Positions 24,469-31,633 of a stretch of 64,000 nucleotides of DNA are shown one piece after another. The position numbers and the translations under genes are program-made. Origin of the DNA: Halobacteriovoraceae bacterium (GTDB taxonomy: Bacteria; Bdellovibrionota; Bacteriovoracia; Bacteriovoracales; Bacteriovoracaceae); the NCBI GenBank assembly GCA_020635135.1, contig JACKAJ010000015.1, positions 992,001 to 1,056,000 on the forward strand, read 5' to 3'. Each line of letters starts with the position of its first letter. The stretch's first letter is position 1. The notes beneath the pieces are model-generated. The model saw nothing but the letters and a program-made list of their open reading frames with translations, was not told the DNA's origin and searched no databases.

Positions 24469-24999
24469 TTAATGTATAGGAAGTGTTGTCTCAGTTTTTT
24501 CCCACTGAATATAACCAGTTTTGGTTTTCTCTGATTCGTTTGTGGGATCATTGGCAATCACTGTCGTTTCAGCAATCACATCTCCCACTCTGTGAAATGA
24601 ATCGAGTTTCAAAATAAGATAAACTTCAAAACTCGTAATTCCTATGAAAAGGATGAGGCCTAAAAAAGTCACAAATCCCCCTACGAAAACAAGAAAAAGG
24701 GGAAGGACGAGGGGAAGATTTCTAAAAACTGATTGTTTAAGTGAACAGGGCGTTGCTTCATTGAGGTCGACAACTCTTATACCGATAAAACGTTTTCCAA
24801 AAGACTCTCCCTCCATGAAGGAATCGGCCATTAAAAGATAGAGGGAACCGACCATCACTCCAAAGGGAAAGGCAGCAAAAGAAACTAAGCCAAATAGCAT
24901 AAAATCAATGAGCTTCGCTATCAGGCGAGCGATTCGAGCCGTTCGCTCAACGGAACGGAGATCCTTCTTCGCTAGGTAAAAGCTCTTTCGTGATTCCAT
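24469..24999 (-). CDS. RDD family membrane protein
   Basis: 176 residues. The RDD signature is RLIAKLIDFMLFG (R and D in the first membrane helix); then a second helix (GVMVGSLYLLMADSFM), the conserved ESFGKRFIGIRVVDLN, and two more helices (LPLVLPLFLVFVGGFVTFLGL, FIGITSFEVYLIL), followed by RVGDVIAETTVI. Function of the family is unclear; some members affect transport or ion tolerance. The last ~25 residues are a soluble tail. Located 50 bases upstream of polA in the same direction and possibly co-transcribed. Confidence 0.85.
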   Translation of the reverse strand: MESRKSFYLAKKDLRSVERTARIARLIAKLIDFMLFGLVSFAAFPFGVMVGSLYLLMADSFMEGESFGKRFIGIRVVDLNEATPCSLKQSVFRNLPLVLPLFLVFVGGFVTFLGLILFIGITSFEVYLILKLDSFHRVGDVIAETTVIANDPTNESEKTKTGYIQWEKTETTLPIH

Positions 25000-25061
25000 A
25001 TAGTATTATATTAAAACCTATTTACTCAATGCTGCAACTGTATTCAATAGATAACAGATGA

Positions 25062-25067
25062 TATAAT
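25062..25067 (+). promoter_or_regulatory. -10 box of the thioredoxin gene
   Basis: Consensus TATAAT preceded by GA; the -35 is poor. A start near 25074 excludes upstream in-frame start codons and supports the ATG at 25110. Confidence 0.5.
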
Positions 25068-25109
25068 ATGTGCAAAGTGAATTTTGTACATCATAAAAGG
25101 ATTACACGT

Positions 25110-25433
25110 ATGGGAAATTTGAAAGAAGTTAATGAAAGCAACTTTGACTCTGAAGTACTCGGTTCAGGAAAGCCAGTGCTTGTTGATTTTTGGGCCGAGT
25201 GGTGTGGTCCTTGTAAAGCCCTTGCTCCAGTGCTCGATGAAATAGCGAGTGAAATTGGAGACAAAGCTCAAGTCGTAAAAGTTAATGTCGACATGGCTCA
25301 AAGTTTAGCGCAAAAATACGGAATCAAAGGCATTCCTACTCTTATTTTCTTTAAAGATGGTGAAGTTAAGAGCACTCTTGTTGGGAATCAGCCCAAAGCT
25401 GAAATTCTTAAAAATCTCAACGAACTAACCTAG
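25110..25433 (+). CDS. trxA: thioredoxin
   Basis: 107 residues, the standard size. Active site DFWAEWCGPCK (redox Cys pair WCGPC, residues ~30-34), buried Asp in VLVDFW, cis-proline in GIKGIPTLIFF and the usual final helix. Cytoplasmic disulfide reductase serving enzymes such as ribonucleotide reductase; a thioredoxin-reductase-like gene is at 56340-57341. The start is set by the promoter at 25062 and AAAGGA upstream of the ATG. Monocistronic, ending at a strong terminator. Confidence 0.97.
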   Translation: MGNLKEVNESNFDSEVLGSGKPVLVDFWAEWCGPCKALAPVLDEIASEIGDKAQVVKVNVDMAQSLAQKYGIKGIPTLIFFKDGEVKSTLVGNQPKAEILKNLNELT

Positions 25434-25459
25434 TCCTCATTTACAAATAATTTTCATAT

Positions 25460-25489
25460 AACCCCCTACTTTTTCTGAAGTAGGGGGTT
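25460..25489 (+). terminator. terminator of the thioredoxin gene
   Basis: 12-bp stem AACCCCCTACTT / AAGTAGGGGGTT with a 6-base loop, followed by CAATTTT. The strong GC stem lies 26 bases past the stop. Confidence 0.88.
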
Positions 25490-25579
25490 CAATTTTAATA
25501 GTCTTTTTTTATCAAGCATGTTCAAATTAATTTCATCAACAATTCTAGAAGTATTCATAACTAGATAAGGAGATTTTTT

Positions 25580-26074
25580 ATGAAAAAGCTTTTATCACTT
25601 TCGTTTTTAATTTTTTTCTCAATCAACGGCTTTTCCTCTATTAAGCCAACCGCTTCAAATTTCCTCGTTGGAAATTGGGCTGGTGATCTTGATGAAGCCT
25701 TTTCAGGCTTTTGTAATGTGACAGAAAATGGGTCTGCTCAATTGAACTTCTCGCAAAATGGAGATGTTATTTCCCTATCTAATTCAAGTTATAATTTTGA
25801 TTGTGATGGCACTCAAGATGCCATCGAATTTGAAGATGGTGAAATCTTTTCTATCAAAGGTGACAAAGTCTACGACACTCTTACAGGTGAAGAAGTTGGA
25901 ACATTTAAAGACTCTAAAATAGATGTTCAGTTTCAATATACAGAAGAAGACATGCTTATCGAACTCGCTTTTACCTTCGAAAAAGTGAGTGATTCAGAAA
26001 TTTATTTTGAAAATAGTATGAGCATCGAATCTGTCCCTTTCGTTAGCTTTAAAGGAACGCTTAAAGCTCAATAA
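25580..26074 (+). CDS. secreted hypothetical protein, beta-rich
   Basis: 164 residues. Signal peptide MKKLLSLSFLIFFSINGFS; excellent ribosome-binding site AAGGAG. The mature part starts with FLVGNWAGDLDEAF, a G-N/x-W start often seen in small lipocalin-like barrels, and continues with alternating strands and two cysteines (GFCNV, FDCDG). A lipocalin-type barrel is possible but unproven. Monocistronic, followed by a hairpin. Confidence 0.75.
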   Translation: MKKLLSLSFLIFFSINGFSSIKPTASNFLVGNWAGDLDEAFSGFCNVTENGSAQLNFSQNGDVISLSNSSYNFDCDGTQDAIEFEDGEIFSIKGDKVYDTLTGEEVGTFKDSKIDVQFQYTEEDMLIELAFTFEKVSDSEIYFENSMSIESVPFVSFKGTLKAQ

Positions 26075-26091
26075 ATAGAATTATTTAATCA

Positions 26092-26129
26092 TACACCTTG
26101 AGTGGATCACTTTATCTACTCAAGGTGTA
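26092..26129 (+). terminator. hairpin after the beta-rich secreted protein gene
   Basis: 12-bp stem TACACCTTGAGT / ACTCAAGGTGTA with a 14-base loop, 17 bases past the stop; no long U tract. Confidence 0.6.
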
Positions 26130-26155
26130 CTCCTTACTTACTCATCGCATCACAA

Positions 26156-26185
26156 TTGACACTCCTCTTTTGACCTCTGTATAAG
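26156..26185 (+). promoter_or_regulatory. sigma-70-type promoter
   Basis: Perfect TTGACA, 18 bases, TATAAG. Expected start about 26192, which supports the ATG at 26223 as the start of the next gene. Confidence 0.65.
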
Positions 26186-26222
26186 CTAAGTGATTTTTAA
26201 GCATTATCAAAAAAGGAATATC

Positions 26223-26633
26223 ATGAAATTTTTCATCACAACTTTATTATTTACTTTATCCCAAATGGCCATGAGTCAAACGACTCCCAAGATCCATTGT
26301 AAATCCCATGAAACAATTTATACGATTGACTCTGAAGATTCGGATTTTTGGTCAAAACCAGCATTTGATGTCTGTGGAAAAATGTTAGAAGAGTACCTCG
26401 TTGTCGATGAATATGAAACAATCCCTGCCGATAGATTTTGTTTCACTGGAAACGTGGAGCTTTTAGCTGATTTCGCGAATGAATCTCTTCAATGGGAAGA
26501 TTTTAAACTTCTCCACGCAAGCGTAAAAAATGAACATGAAATTGATTTTATTTTTGATCACTACGATGCAAGGATTCTCGATCAGAGAAAATCAATTACT
26601 CGTTGTTACCAAAGTTTTTTTGAAGAAGAGTAA
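26223..26633 (+). CDS. small secreted cysteine-containing protein
   Basis: 136 residues from the ATG at 26223 (AAGGA five or six bases upstream; promoter at 26156-26185). Signal peptide MKFFITTLLFTLSQMAMS. Four cysteines in the mature part (IHCKS, DVCGK, RFCFTG, TRCYQ). Its C-terminal ~60 residues align by eye with the 21404-21760 product. Convergent with the TolR-like gene at 26636, with only two bases between stops and no hairpin visible. Function unknown; probably periplasmic or released. Confidence 0.78.
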   Translation: MKFFITTLLFTLSQMAMSQTTPKIHCKSHETIYTIDSEDSDFWSKPAFDVCGKMLEEYLVVDEYETIPADRFCFTGNVELLADFANESLQWEDFKLLHASVKNEHEIDFIFDHYDARILDQRKSITRCYQSFFEEE

Positions 26634-26635
26634 AA

Positions 26636-27163
26636 CTAATATTGCTCTTCACCCATAACAACAAATTTATAAGATTTAAATCCAGCTTCTGCCGTGGTGT
26701 AGAGAATTCTTTTGACCTCGAGATATTTAATCTCTTTATCCACAACCAAGTTTGCGACCCCGGAAAAGTTTTTATCGATATTGGCTTGTTTATTCGTTAG
26801 CTCAATCTCTTCTCTTATGCGAACCAGTTCATCGTAGAGAGGTAATACCAATCTTCCACCATGATCATAAATTTTCACTTGTTTAGGATTATTAGCGTAA
26901 TCAATAACTTCTTTAGCATCCACCCAAATTTTGTCTTTTGAAAGCTGAATAATAACACCTGCATTGTTGGGGGAAATAGACTCTGATTTTGGAAGAGCGA
27001 TATCTTTTTGCACATTGATGACAATGTTAGAAGCATTGTAGCTTTTTAAAAGAAAAACAAGCAAGATAACAAGAATATCGAGCAAGGACGTAATGTCCAT
27101 TTCGACAAATTCTTTTCTTTTTCTTTTAAATTTCTTTTTTCGAATCGCTCTATTTCTTGCCAT
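26636..27163 (-). CDS. TolR/ExbD-family motor protein (AglQ/AglS-like), second copy
   Basis: 175 residues. Highly basic cytoplasmic N-terminus (RNRAIRKKKFKRKRK), a single membrane helix starting at about residue 23 with MDITSLLDILVILLVFLL, where Asp at about residue 29 matches the proton-conducting Asp of TolR, then a ~130-residue periplasmic domain. With a TolQ-like protein it should form a proton-driven motor that pulls on or reorganises periplasmic partners. Last gene of the ten-kilobase Agl/Glt-like cluster, 14 bases after the first TolR-like gene. A TolQ plus two TolR arrangement matches AglR-AglQ-AglS of Myxococcus. Confidence 0.9.
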   Translation of the reverse strand: MARNRAIRKKKFKRKRKEFVEMDITSLLDILVILLVFLLKSYNASNIVINVQKDIALPKSESISPNNAGVIIQLSKDKIWVDAKEVIDYANNPKQVKIYDHGGRLVLPLYDELVRIREEIELTNKQANIDKNFSGVANLVVDKEIKYLEVKRILYTTAEAGFKSYKFVVMGEEQY

Positions 27164-27177
27164 TGCTTACCTACTAT

Positions 27178-27708
27178 TTAGCTAGTGATATTTCCAAAAA
27201 TAATGTCCTCAAAAAGCATTTCGAGCCTAGTATCAACTCCATCATCGCCCTTTGTATAAATGGCATCATCTGTTTTCTTTAATAATCGAACTGCATCCAT
27301 AATTTTAACTAAGCTTTCATAATCAACTTCATACTCTGGTTCAAAAATAATTGTCTTCTCTGAAGAGTTGTCTTTTTTAACTCCTATAAGAAAACTATGA
27401 AGCTCATCAACTGGATAGCCTGCTTCGGTTTTTGCAAAGCTTTTCATAACTCTCTGATTACTTCCCGATTTAAGAACAAGATTATTGGGAGTGATCTCAA
27501 GGGTTAATGAAAGAGGCGGTTTTTTTGAAGGGGGTGGAGGTGACGAAGAAACAATAGGAACGTTGCTGTTAATTTCAAAAATCTTCAAAAAATTTGCAGA
27601 AACAAGTAGAAAGAATATCAAAATAAAAACTGAATCCAGTATGGGTACTAGATTCAGTTTTCTTGATTTGTCAGGTTGCGTTCTTCGACGACTTGGAAGT
27701 CTATACAT
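27178..27708 (-). CDS. TolR/ExbD-family motor protein (AglQ/AglS-like), first copy
   Basis: 176 residues. N-terminal LPSRRRTQPDKSRKLN, then membrane helix LVPILDSVFILIFFLLV with the conserved Asp at about residue 25 (N-L-V-P-I-L-D, the TolR/ExbD signature), a Pro-rich stretch (SSSPPPPSKKPP) and a periplasmic domain. Clearly diverged from the second copy, so the motor is likely a heteromeric TolR pair. 11 bases downstream of the TolQ-like gene. Confidence 0.92.
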   Translation of the reverse strand: MYRLPSRRRTQPDKSRKLNLVPILDSVFILIFFLLVSANFLKIFEINSNVPIVSSSPPPPSKKPPLSLTLEITPNNLVLKSGSNQRVMKSFAKTEAGYPVDELHSFLIGVKKDNSSEKTIIFEPEYEVDYESLVKIMDAVRLLKKTDDAIYTKGDDGVDTRLEMLFEDIIFGNITS

Positions 27709-27719
27709 GCTGACGCCTT

Positions 27720-28424
27720 TTAGTTTTGGCCTTCGCCTTCTTTTTTCGTTCCAATCAAATCGAGAAGCTTAACTGAAAACTCATCAATCTCATTGACGAT
27801 TTTTTCAGAACGGCTTGTTAAAAAAGCGTGAATAATCATAATAGTAATCGCTGCAGAGAGCCCTGCCGCTGTTGTGTTCATTGCTTTGGAAATCCCTTGA
27901 GAGAGAATTTCAGCTTTTTCTTGTGGGTCAGCAGAGGAAACAGCTGCGAATGATTGAATCAAACCTTGAATTGTTCCTAAAAGTCCGAGGAGTGTAGAAA
28001 TATTTGCAATCAAGGAAAGATAACTTAAACCTTTTTCGACTTTCGGAATCACTTCCAAGGCCGTAGCATCGATAGCATTTTGAACTTGATCAAGTGATTG
28101 CGATGCTCTTTTGAGTCCACTCTTTAGAACTTTGGGCAGGGCCGCAACCGATCCCGAGCAAACTCTAATCGCCCCTTGAATATCATTCGATAAAATATAT
28201 CTTTGAAGTTCATTCATGAAAGAAGGTCCATCGACATCGTAGGTGTAAGCGAGTTTCTTAAAGCGCATAAACGCTAAGATGATTCCTGCAATCCAGATCA
28301 AGGCAATGATATACATAAAGATCCCACCGTCTTGAAAGAAAAGCGCCGCTTGATCAATGAAATTCACTGGCTCAATGCCAGGGGTCATTGCGCTTGGATC
28401 GAGAATTTGTTCTGTACCTTCCAT
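27720..28424 (-). CDS. TolQ/MotA/ExbB-family proton channel protein (AglR-like)
   Basis: 234 residues. Three membrane helices at about 34-53, 130-155 and 178-198, with a large cytoplasmic loop between helices 1 and 2. The signature GLLGTIQGLIQSFAA precedes the third helix region, and TTAAGLSAAITIMIIHAF matches the TolQ/ExbB third helix. Forms the pentameric stator around TolR-type helices. Good ribosome-binding site TAGGAG. It lies 122 bases downstream of the FHA-protein gene, the only sizeable gap in the cluster, with a hairpin in that gap; it may have its own transcription start. Confidence 0.95.
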   Translation of the reverse strand: MEGTEQILDPSAMTPGIEPVNFIDQAALFFQDGGIFMYIIALIWIAGIILAFMRFKKLAYTYDVDGPSFMNELQRYILSNDIQGAIRVCSGSVAALPKVLKSGLKRASQSLDQVQNAIDATALEVIPKVEKGLSYLSLIANISTLLGLLGTIQGLIQSFAAVSSADPQEKAEILSQGISKAMNTTAAGLSAAITIMIIHAFLTSRSEKIVNEIDEFSVKLLDLIGTKKEGEGQN

Positions 28425-28531
28425 GGTTTGAACTCCTAGTTTAAAATTATTTCCTTAATAATATCTTACGCTTACCAGTAACTTCGGCGAAAGCTACGTT
28501 CATTTTTGCCTATAAATAAATTTAGATTAGT

Positions 28532-28547
28532 AGGGTTTCAAAACCCT
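28532..28547 (-). terminator. palindromic hairpin inside the Agl/Glt-like cluster
   Basis: AGGGTTTTGAAACCCT on the minus strand, a nearly perfect palindrome overlapping the stop codon of the FHA gene. Partial terminator or mRNA end-protecting structure; no U tract. Confidence 0.45.
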
Positions 28548-30481
28548 TAGTTGTTGCGCGGATAGAAGTTAATCGGTTGCTTGACTTCAACAGTTCCTCC
28601 GCCCAGAGGCTTAGGAAATTGAATCCCATAGAGAACGTTCACAACACAGCTTTTAACAGCAGCGGGAATTGTTGAACTTCCCTGAACTCCGGCCTTAGAA
28701 ACACTCCCTGAAGCTCCAATAGTAAAGACCATTTTGATGAGTCCTTGTACTTTTCTATTGGTGCTATCAAGTTCTTTTTGGTAGCAGAAACGAAATTGAG
28801 GAATATGATCACGTAAAATTTTTCGAATAATATCGGGATCCATTGATCCAATGATAACTGTCTCTGAGGGAATTCCTGCAGTATAAAATGTTTTTGTTCC
28901 CGTTAGCCCCTCGGCCCCTGACTTGAATCCTTCGACACCTGTTCGACTTCCAGTAGGGCTTCCAATTGCATCCGATATATTAGAAGTTGTCACACCCGAT
29001 GATCCTGAAGTCCCTTGGACACCCTGAAAACTTTGTGATCCCCCACTTGTTCCCTTTGTTCTAGCGCCTTGGAATTGCCCACCTTTCGCTAAGAGATTAC
29101 TGATGGTCGATTTAAAATTAGCTGACTTAAACACGTCTACTGTTCCTGTTGACTTAGGAGTCGGTGAAGCTGTCGTAGTTTTTGCTCGCGACTTCCCAGG
29201 AGACTTTGCAACATTTGTCGTTGGCCTGGAAACCTTTGGCTTCGGAGGTGCCGGTGTTGGTTTTTTCTCGACAACCTTCTTAGGTGGTTGACCTTTTTTT
29301 ACAACTTTCGGTGGATTTTTCTGAGGAATCTTAGGTCCTGGAGCTTTTTTAACTTCCACCTTTTTTACTTCTGGTTTTTTCTCAGCCTTTTCTACAACTT
29401 TAGTAGGTTGCTTCTCAACTTTTTTCGGTGTTGGCTTTTTCTCTTCAATTTTAGGCATTGGCTTTCTATCATAAAGAATTCTTGCGATTCTCTCTGGAGC
29501 CTTTTCTTTTTCCACTTCTTTTCTATCCACTTCGTGATTATAGAGATAATAAAGCGGCAGCGATGTTAAAAATAAGAAAAATAACAATGTCAGCAGATAA
29601 GATTTATCTCGAGGAAGAACTGGAGGATGCTTAACATGAGGAGGAGCCTCCACATTTCTTACTACTATTGATAGATCCCCGTTTTGAAAACTAACAATGT
29701 CATTGGGATCTAAAACAATTGAACTTCCTTTTTCTTTCCCTGGAGTATTAGAAAAAACTTGGACACTATAGCCAGGAAGTTTATTAACAAAAAATCCACC
29801 GGCCTTACATTCAATAAAATCGACCACATCTTTAGGACCAAGATAAGGATACTCGACTTGCCCTCTATGACCACCAATCCCTGCTAGCTTATAATAAGAA
29901 TCTTTCGCTGGTAGATAATCAACAGAAAATATTCTTCTTTGAAAAACAATAATAACTTCTACTGATTGTTTGTGATGCTCATACTTGAAAATAGGATAAA
30001 TATTTTTGTTATCTTCAAAAATATATTCACTAGTATCAAAATTAAACTCTTGATCGTAGGGATAAATAATATAAGGAGTTGAAACACTCTCTTCTGTAAT
30101 AACAGATTGAGTTTTAGATTTTACTGCTTGTTTTGGAATACTTTTTAATGGAACGGTAGGAAGAACCGCACCCTCAAATTCATTGAAATCGAGAACGACT
30201 GATCCAATTTTCAGAGTATCGCCCTTTTTCAAATCCGAAACTGTTTTTTTCTCACCGTTAACGAGAACACCTACTTCTGTCAGTGAATATATTTTCGTTC
30301 CTGATGGAGTAATCTCTAATACGGCATGAATTGGCTCGACTGATCTTTCCGATATTTGCACGTCACAAGAATCAATTGATCCTATGAGGTAACGTCCCAT
30401 TGTAAGCGGCTTGGATTGAACCTTTACAGATTTACTAAGCCCTTTAATTTCGTAAATACTTTCTTGTGCATCCATATACAA
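28547..30481 (-). CDS. FHA domain - TM - AgmX/PglI C-terminal domain protein (GltG/GltJ-like)
   Basis: 644 residues. Residues ~20-95: FHA-type phosphothreonine-binding fold with GRYLIGSIDSCDVQIS, SVEPIHAVLEIT and LKKGDTLKIGS. A second FHA-like or related beta domain spans ~140-280. A membrane helix YLLTLLFFLFLTSLPLYYLY lies near residue 300. Then comes a long Lys/Pro-rich periplasm-spanning region with TonB-like KP repeats, a Gly/Ser/Thr-rich linker, and a C-terminal TonB-like domain (IRKILRDHIPQFRFCYQKEL, GLIKMVFTIGASGSV, AAVKSCVVNVLYGIQFPKP), the AgmX/PglI C-terminal domain of gliding proteins, with two Cys that may pair. It can connect cytoplasmic phospho-signals to the outer membrane through the TolQR motor. 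Confidence 0.9.
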   Translation of the reverse strand: MYMDAQESIYEIKGLSKSVKVQSKPLTMGRYLIGSIDSCDVQISERSVEPIHAVLEITPSGTKIYSLTEVGVLVNGEKKTVSDLKKGDTLKIGSVVLDFNEFEGAVLPTVPLKSIPKQAVKSKTQSVITEESVSTPYIIYPYDQEFNFDTSEYIFEDNKNIYPIFKYEHHKQSVEVIIVFQRRIFSVDYLPAKDSYYKLAGIGGHRGQVEYPYLGPKDVVDFIECKAGGFFVNKLPGYSVQVFSNTPGKEKGSSIVLDPNDIVSFQNGDLSIVVRNVEAPPHVKHPPVLPRDKSYLLTLLFFLFLTSLPLYYLYNHEVDRKEVEKEKAPERIARILYDRKPMPKIEEKKPTPKKVEKQPTKVVEKAEKKPEVKKVEVKKAPGPKIPQKNPPKVVKKGQPPKKVVEKKPTPAPPKPKVSRPTTNVAKSPGKSRAKTTTASPTPKSTGTVDVFKSANFKSTISNLLAKGGQFQGARTKGTSGGSQSFQGVQGTSGSSGVTTSNISDAIGSPTGSRTGVEGFKSGAEGLTGTKTFYTAGIPSETVIIGSMDPDIIRKILRDHIPQFRFCYQKELDSTNRKVQGLIKMVFTIGASGSVSKAGVQGSSTIPAAVKSCVVNVLYGIQFPKPLGGGTVEVKQPINFYPRNN

Positions 30482-30497
30482 AAATTCTTCTTGATAT

Positions 30498-30770
30498 TTA
30501 TTGTATCATATCAAGAGAATCTAACACCTCGGTATTAAAAGACTTTTTTTCCGGTAATTTATTTTTAAATTTGACTCGGAATCTCGGGTTTACTGAAATA
30601 TCACCTGGACTTGAAGAGTCTCCTTGGACGGAAAACTTGTCAAAATCAAATTGCTCAAATTTTTTATACTTATAAACTATATTTTTTTTACTTGATTCTT
30701 TTTTTCCAAATCCATTAAAAGAAAATACAAGTAAGACAAATGCTAGCATACGAAAACATTTCGAAATCAT
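30498..30770 (-). CDS. small periplasmic protein of the Agl/Glt-like cluster
   Basis: 90 residues. Signal peptide MISKCFRMLAFVLLVFSFNGFG, then a short basic/aromatic mature part with KYKKFEQFDFDKFSVQG, SSPGDISVNPRFRVKF and EKKSFNTEVLDSLDMI. From memory, related short proteins with an S-P-G-D-x-x-V-x-P-R-x-R motif accompany gliding-type gene sets in relatives. It overlaps the TPR lipoprotein gene by four bases (ATGA) and precedes the FHA gene by 16 bases, so it is a fixed member of the operon. Function unknown. Confidence 0.82.
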   Translation of the reverse strand: MISKCFRMLAFVLLVFSFNGFGKKESSKKNIVYKYKKFEQFDFDKFSVQGDSSSPGDISVNPRFRVKFKNKLPEKKSFNTEVLDSLDMIQ

Positions 30771-31633
30771 CTTATCATCCCCTTTGCCTCAACAAATAGC
30801 GGATAGAGATTGCTCTTAGGTCCGATGTCTAAAGCGCTCCAAATATTTTTAGCTTGCTCAATTTTTCCAATCTTAGCCAAGGAATAGGCGAACAAGAGCC
30901 TTTCACTTTCTGAAATTTCTCTATCTTCGTAATAACGATCAAATGTTCTCACGGCTTCAGAGTAGTTTTCATTAAGGGCATAGCTCATGGCCATAAACTT
31001 GATGACATGTTTTTTGAAAAAATCAGAATCAAATATTTTACTAAAGTGAAGGATGGCTTTTTCACCGTGTCCAAATGCCAAATAGAGCCTTCCTAGATTA
31101 TAGTTTACAACTTGAGATTGAGAATTAAATTGGTAGGCTTTTTTGAGTGCTACAAGTGCATCATTCCACTGATTATTTCTAATTAAAATGAGAGCATGGT
31201 TATTATAAGCGGGGGAATACTTAGAGTTTTCTTCTAGGGCCCTATTAAAATAAAGTCTCGCTTTGTAGTCATTTTTTGAAAGATAGTAACAAATCCCAAT
31301 AGCATTCCAATATGTCGGCCATTTTTTATAAGCACCATACAAACTTGAAGCATACTCTAAAGTCTCTTCAAAATTAGACTTTCGGCAGCCTTGTGTAATT
31401 TTAACAATATTATCATTGCTCTCGTCAGCATTGCCGGGCTCTAAGCCATCCAAAGTTTCTTTATGAAATGACCCCTTATCTGTAAAAATCACTTCTTTAT
31501 CAACTGAGTAAGGAACCGCCAGTTTCTCTTCGGATTCAATGACAAGCTCATCTTTTTTACTATTCGTAGAAGAACAAGAGATGATGCTCAGAATACTGCT
31601 AATGATCGTTAATCGAGCAAAAGTCTTTTTCAT
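30767..31633 (-). CDS. TPR repeat lipoprotein (GltE-like)
   Basis: 288 residues. Lipobox ISCS with Cys at about residue 20. After a polar linker come roughly five to six TPR-like helical pairs (for example PTYWNAIGICYYLSKNDYKA, YSPAYNNHALILIRNNQW, SQVVNYNLGRLYLAFGHGEK). Lipid-anchored scaffold, by analogy to GltE of Myxococcus, linking periplasmic proteins at the outer membrane. It overlaps both neighbours by four bases, so translation is coupled. Confidence 0.87.
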   Translation of the reverse strand: MKKTFARLTIISSILSIISCSSTNSKKDELVIESEEKLAVPYSVDKEVIFTDKGSFHKETLDGLEPGNADESNDNIVKITQGCRKSNFEETLEYASSLYGAYKKWPTYWNAIGICYYLSKNDYKARLYFNRALEENSKYSPAYNNHALILIRNNQWNDALVALKKAYQFNSQSQVVNYNLGRLYLAFGHGEKAILHFSKIFDSDFFKKHVIKFMAMSYALNENYSEAVRTFDRYYEDREISESERLLFAYSLAKIGKIEQAKNIWSALDIGPKSNLYPLFVEAKGMIR

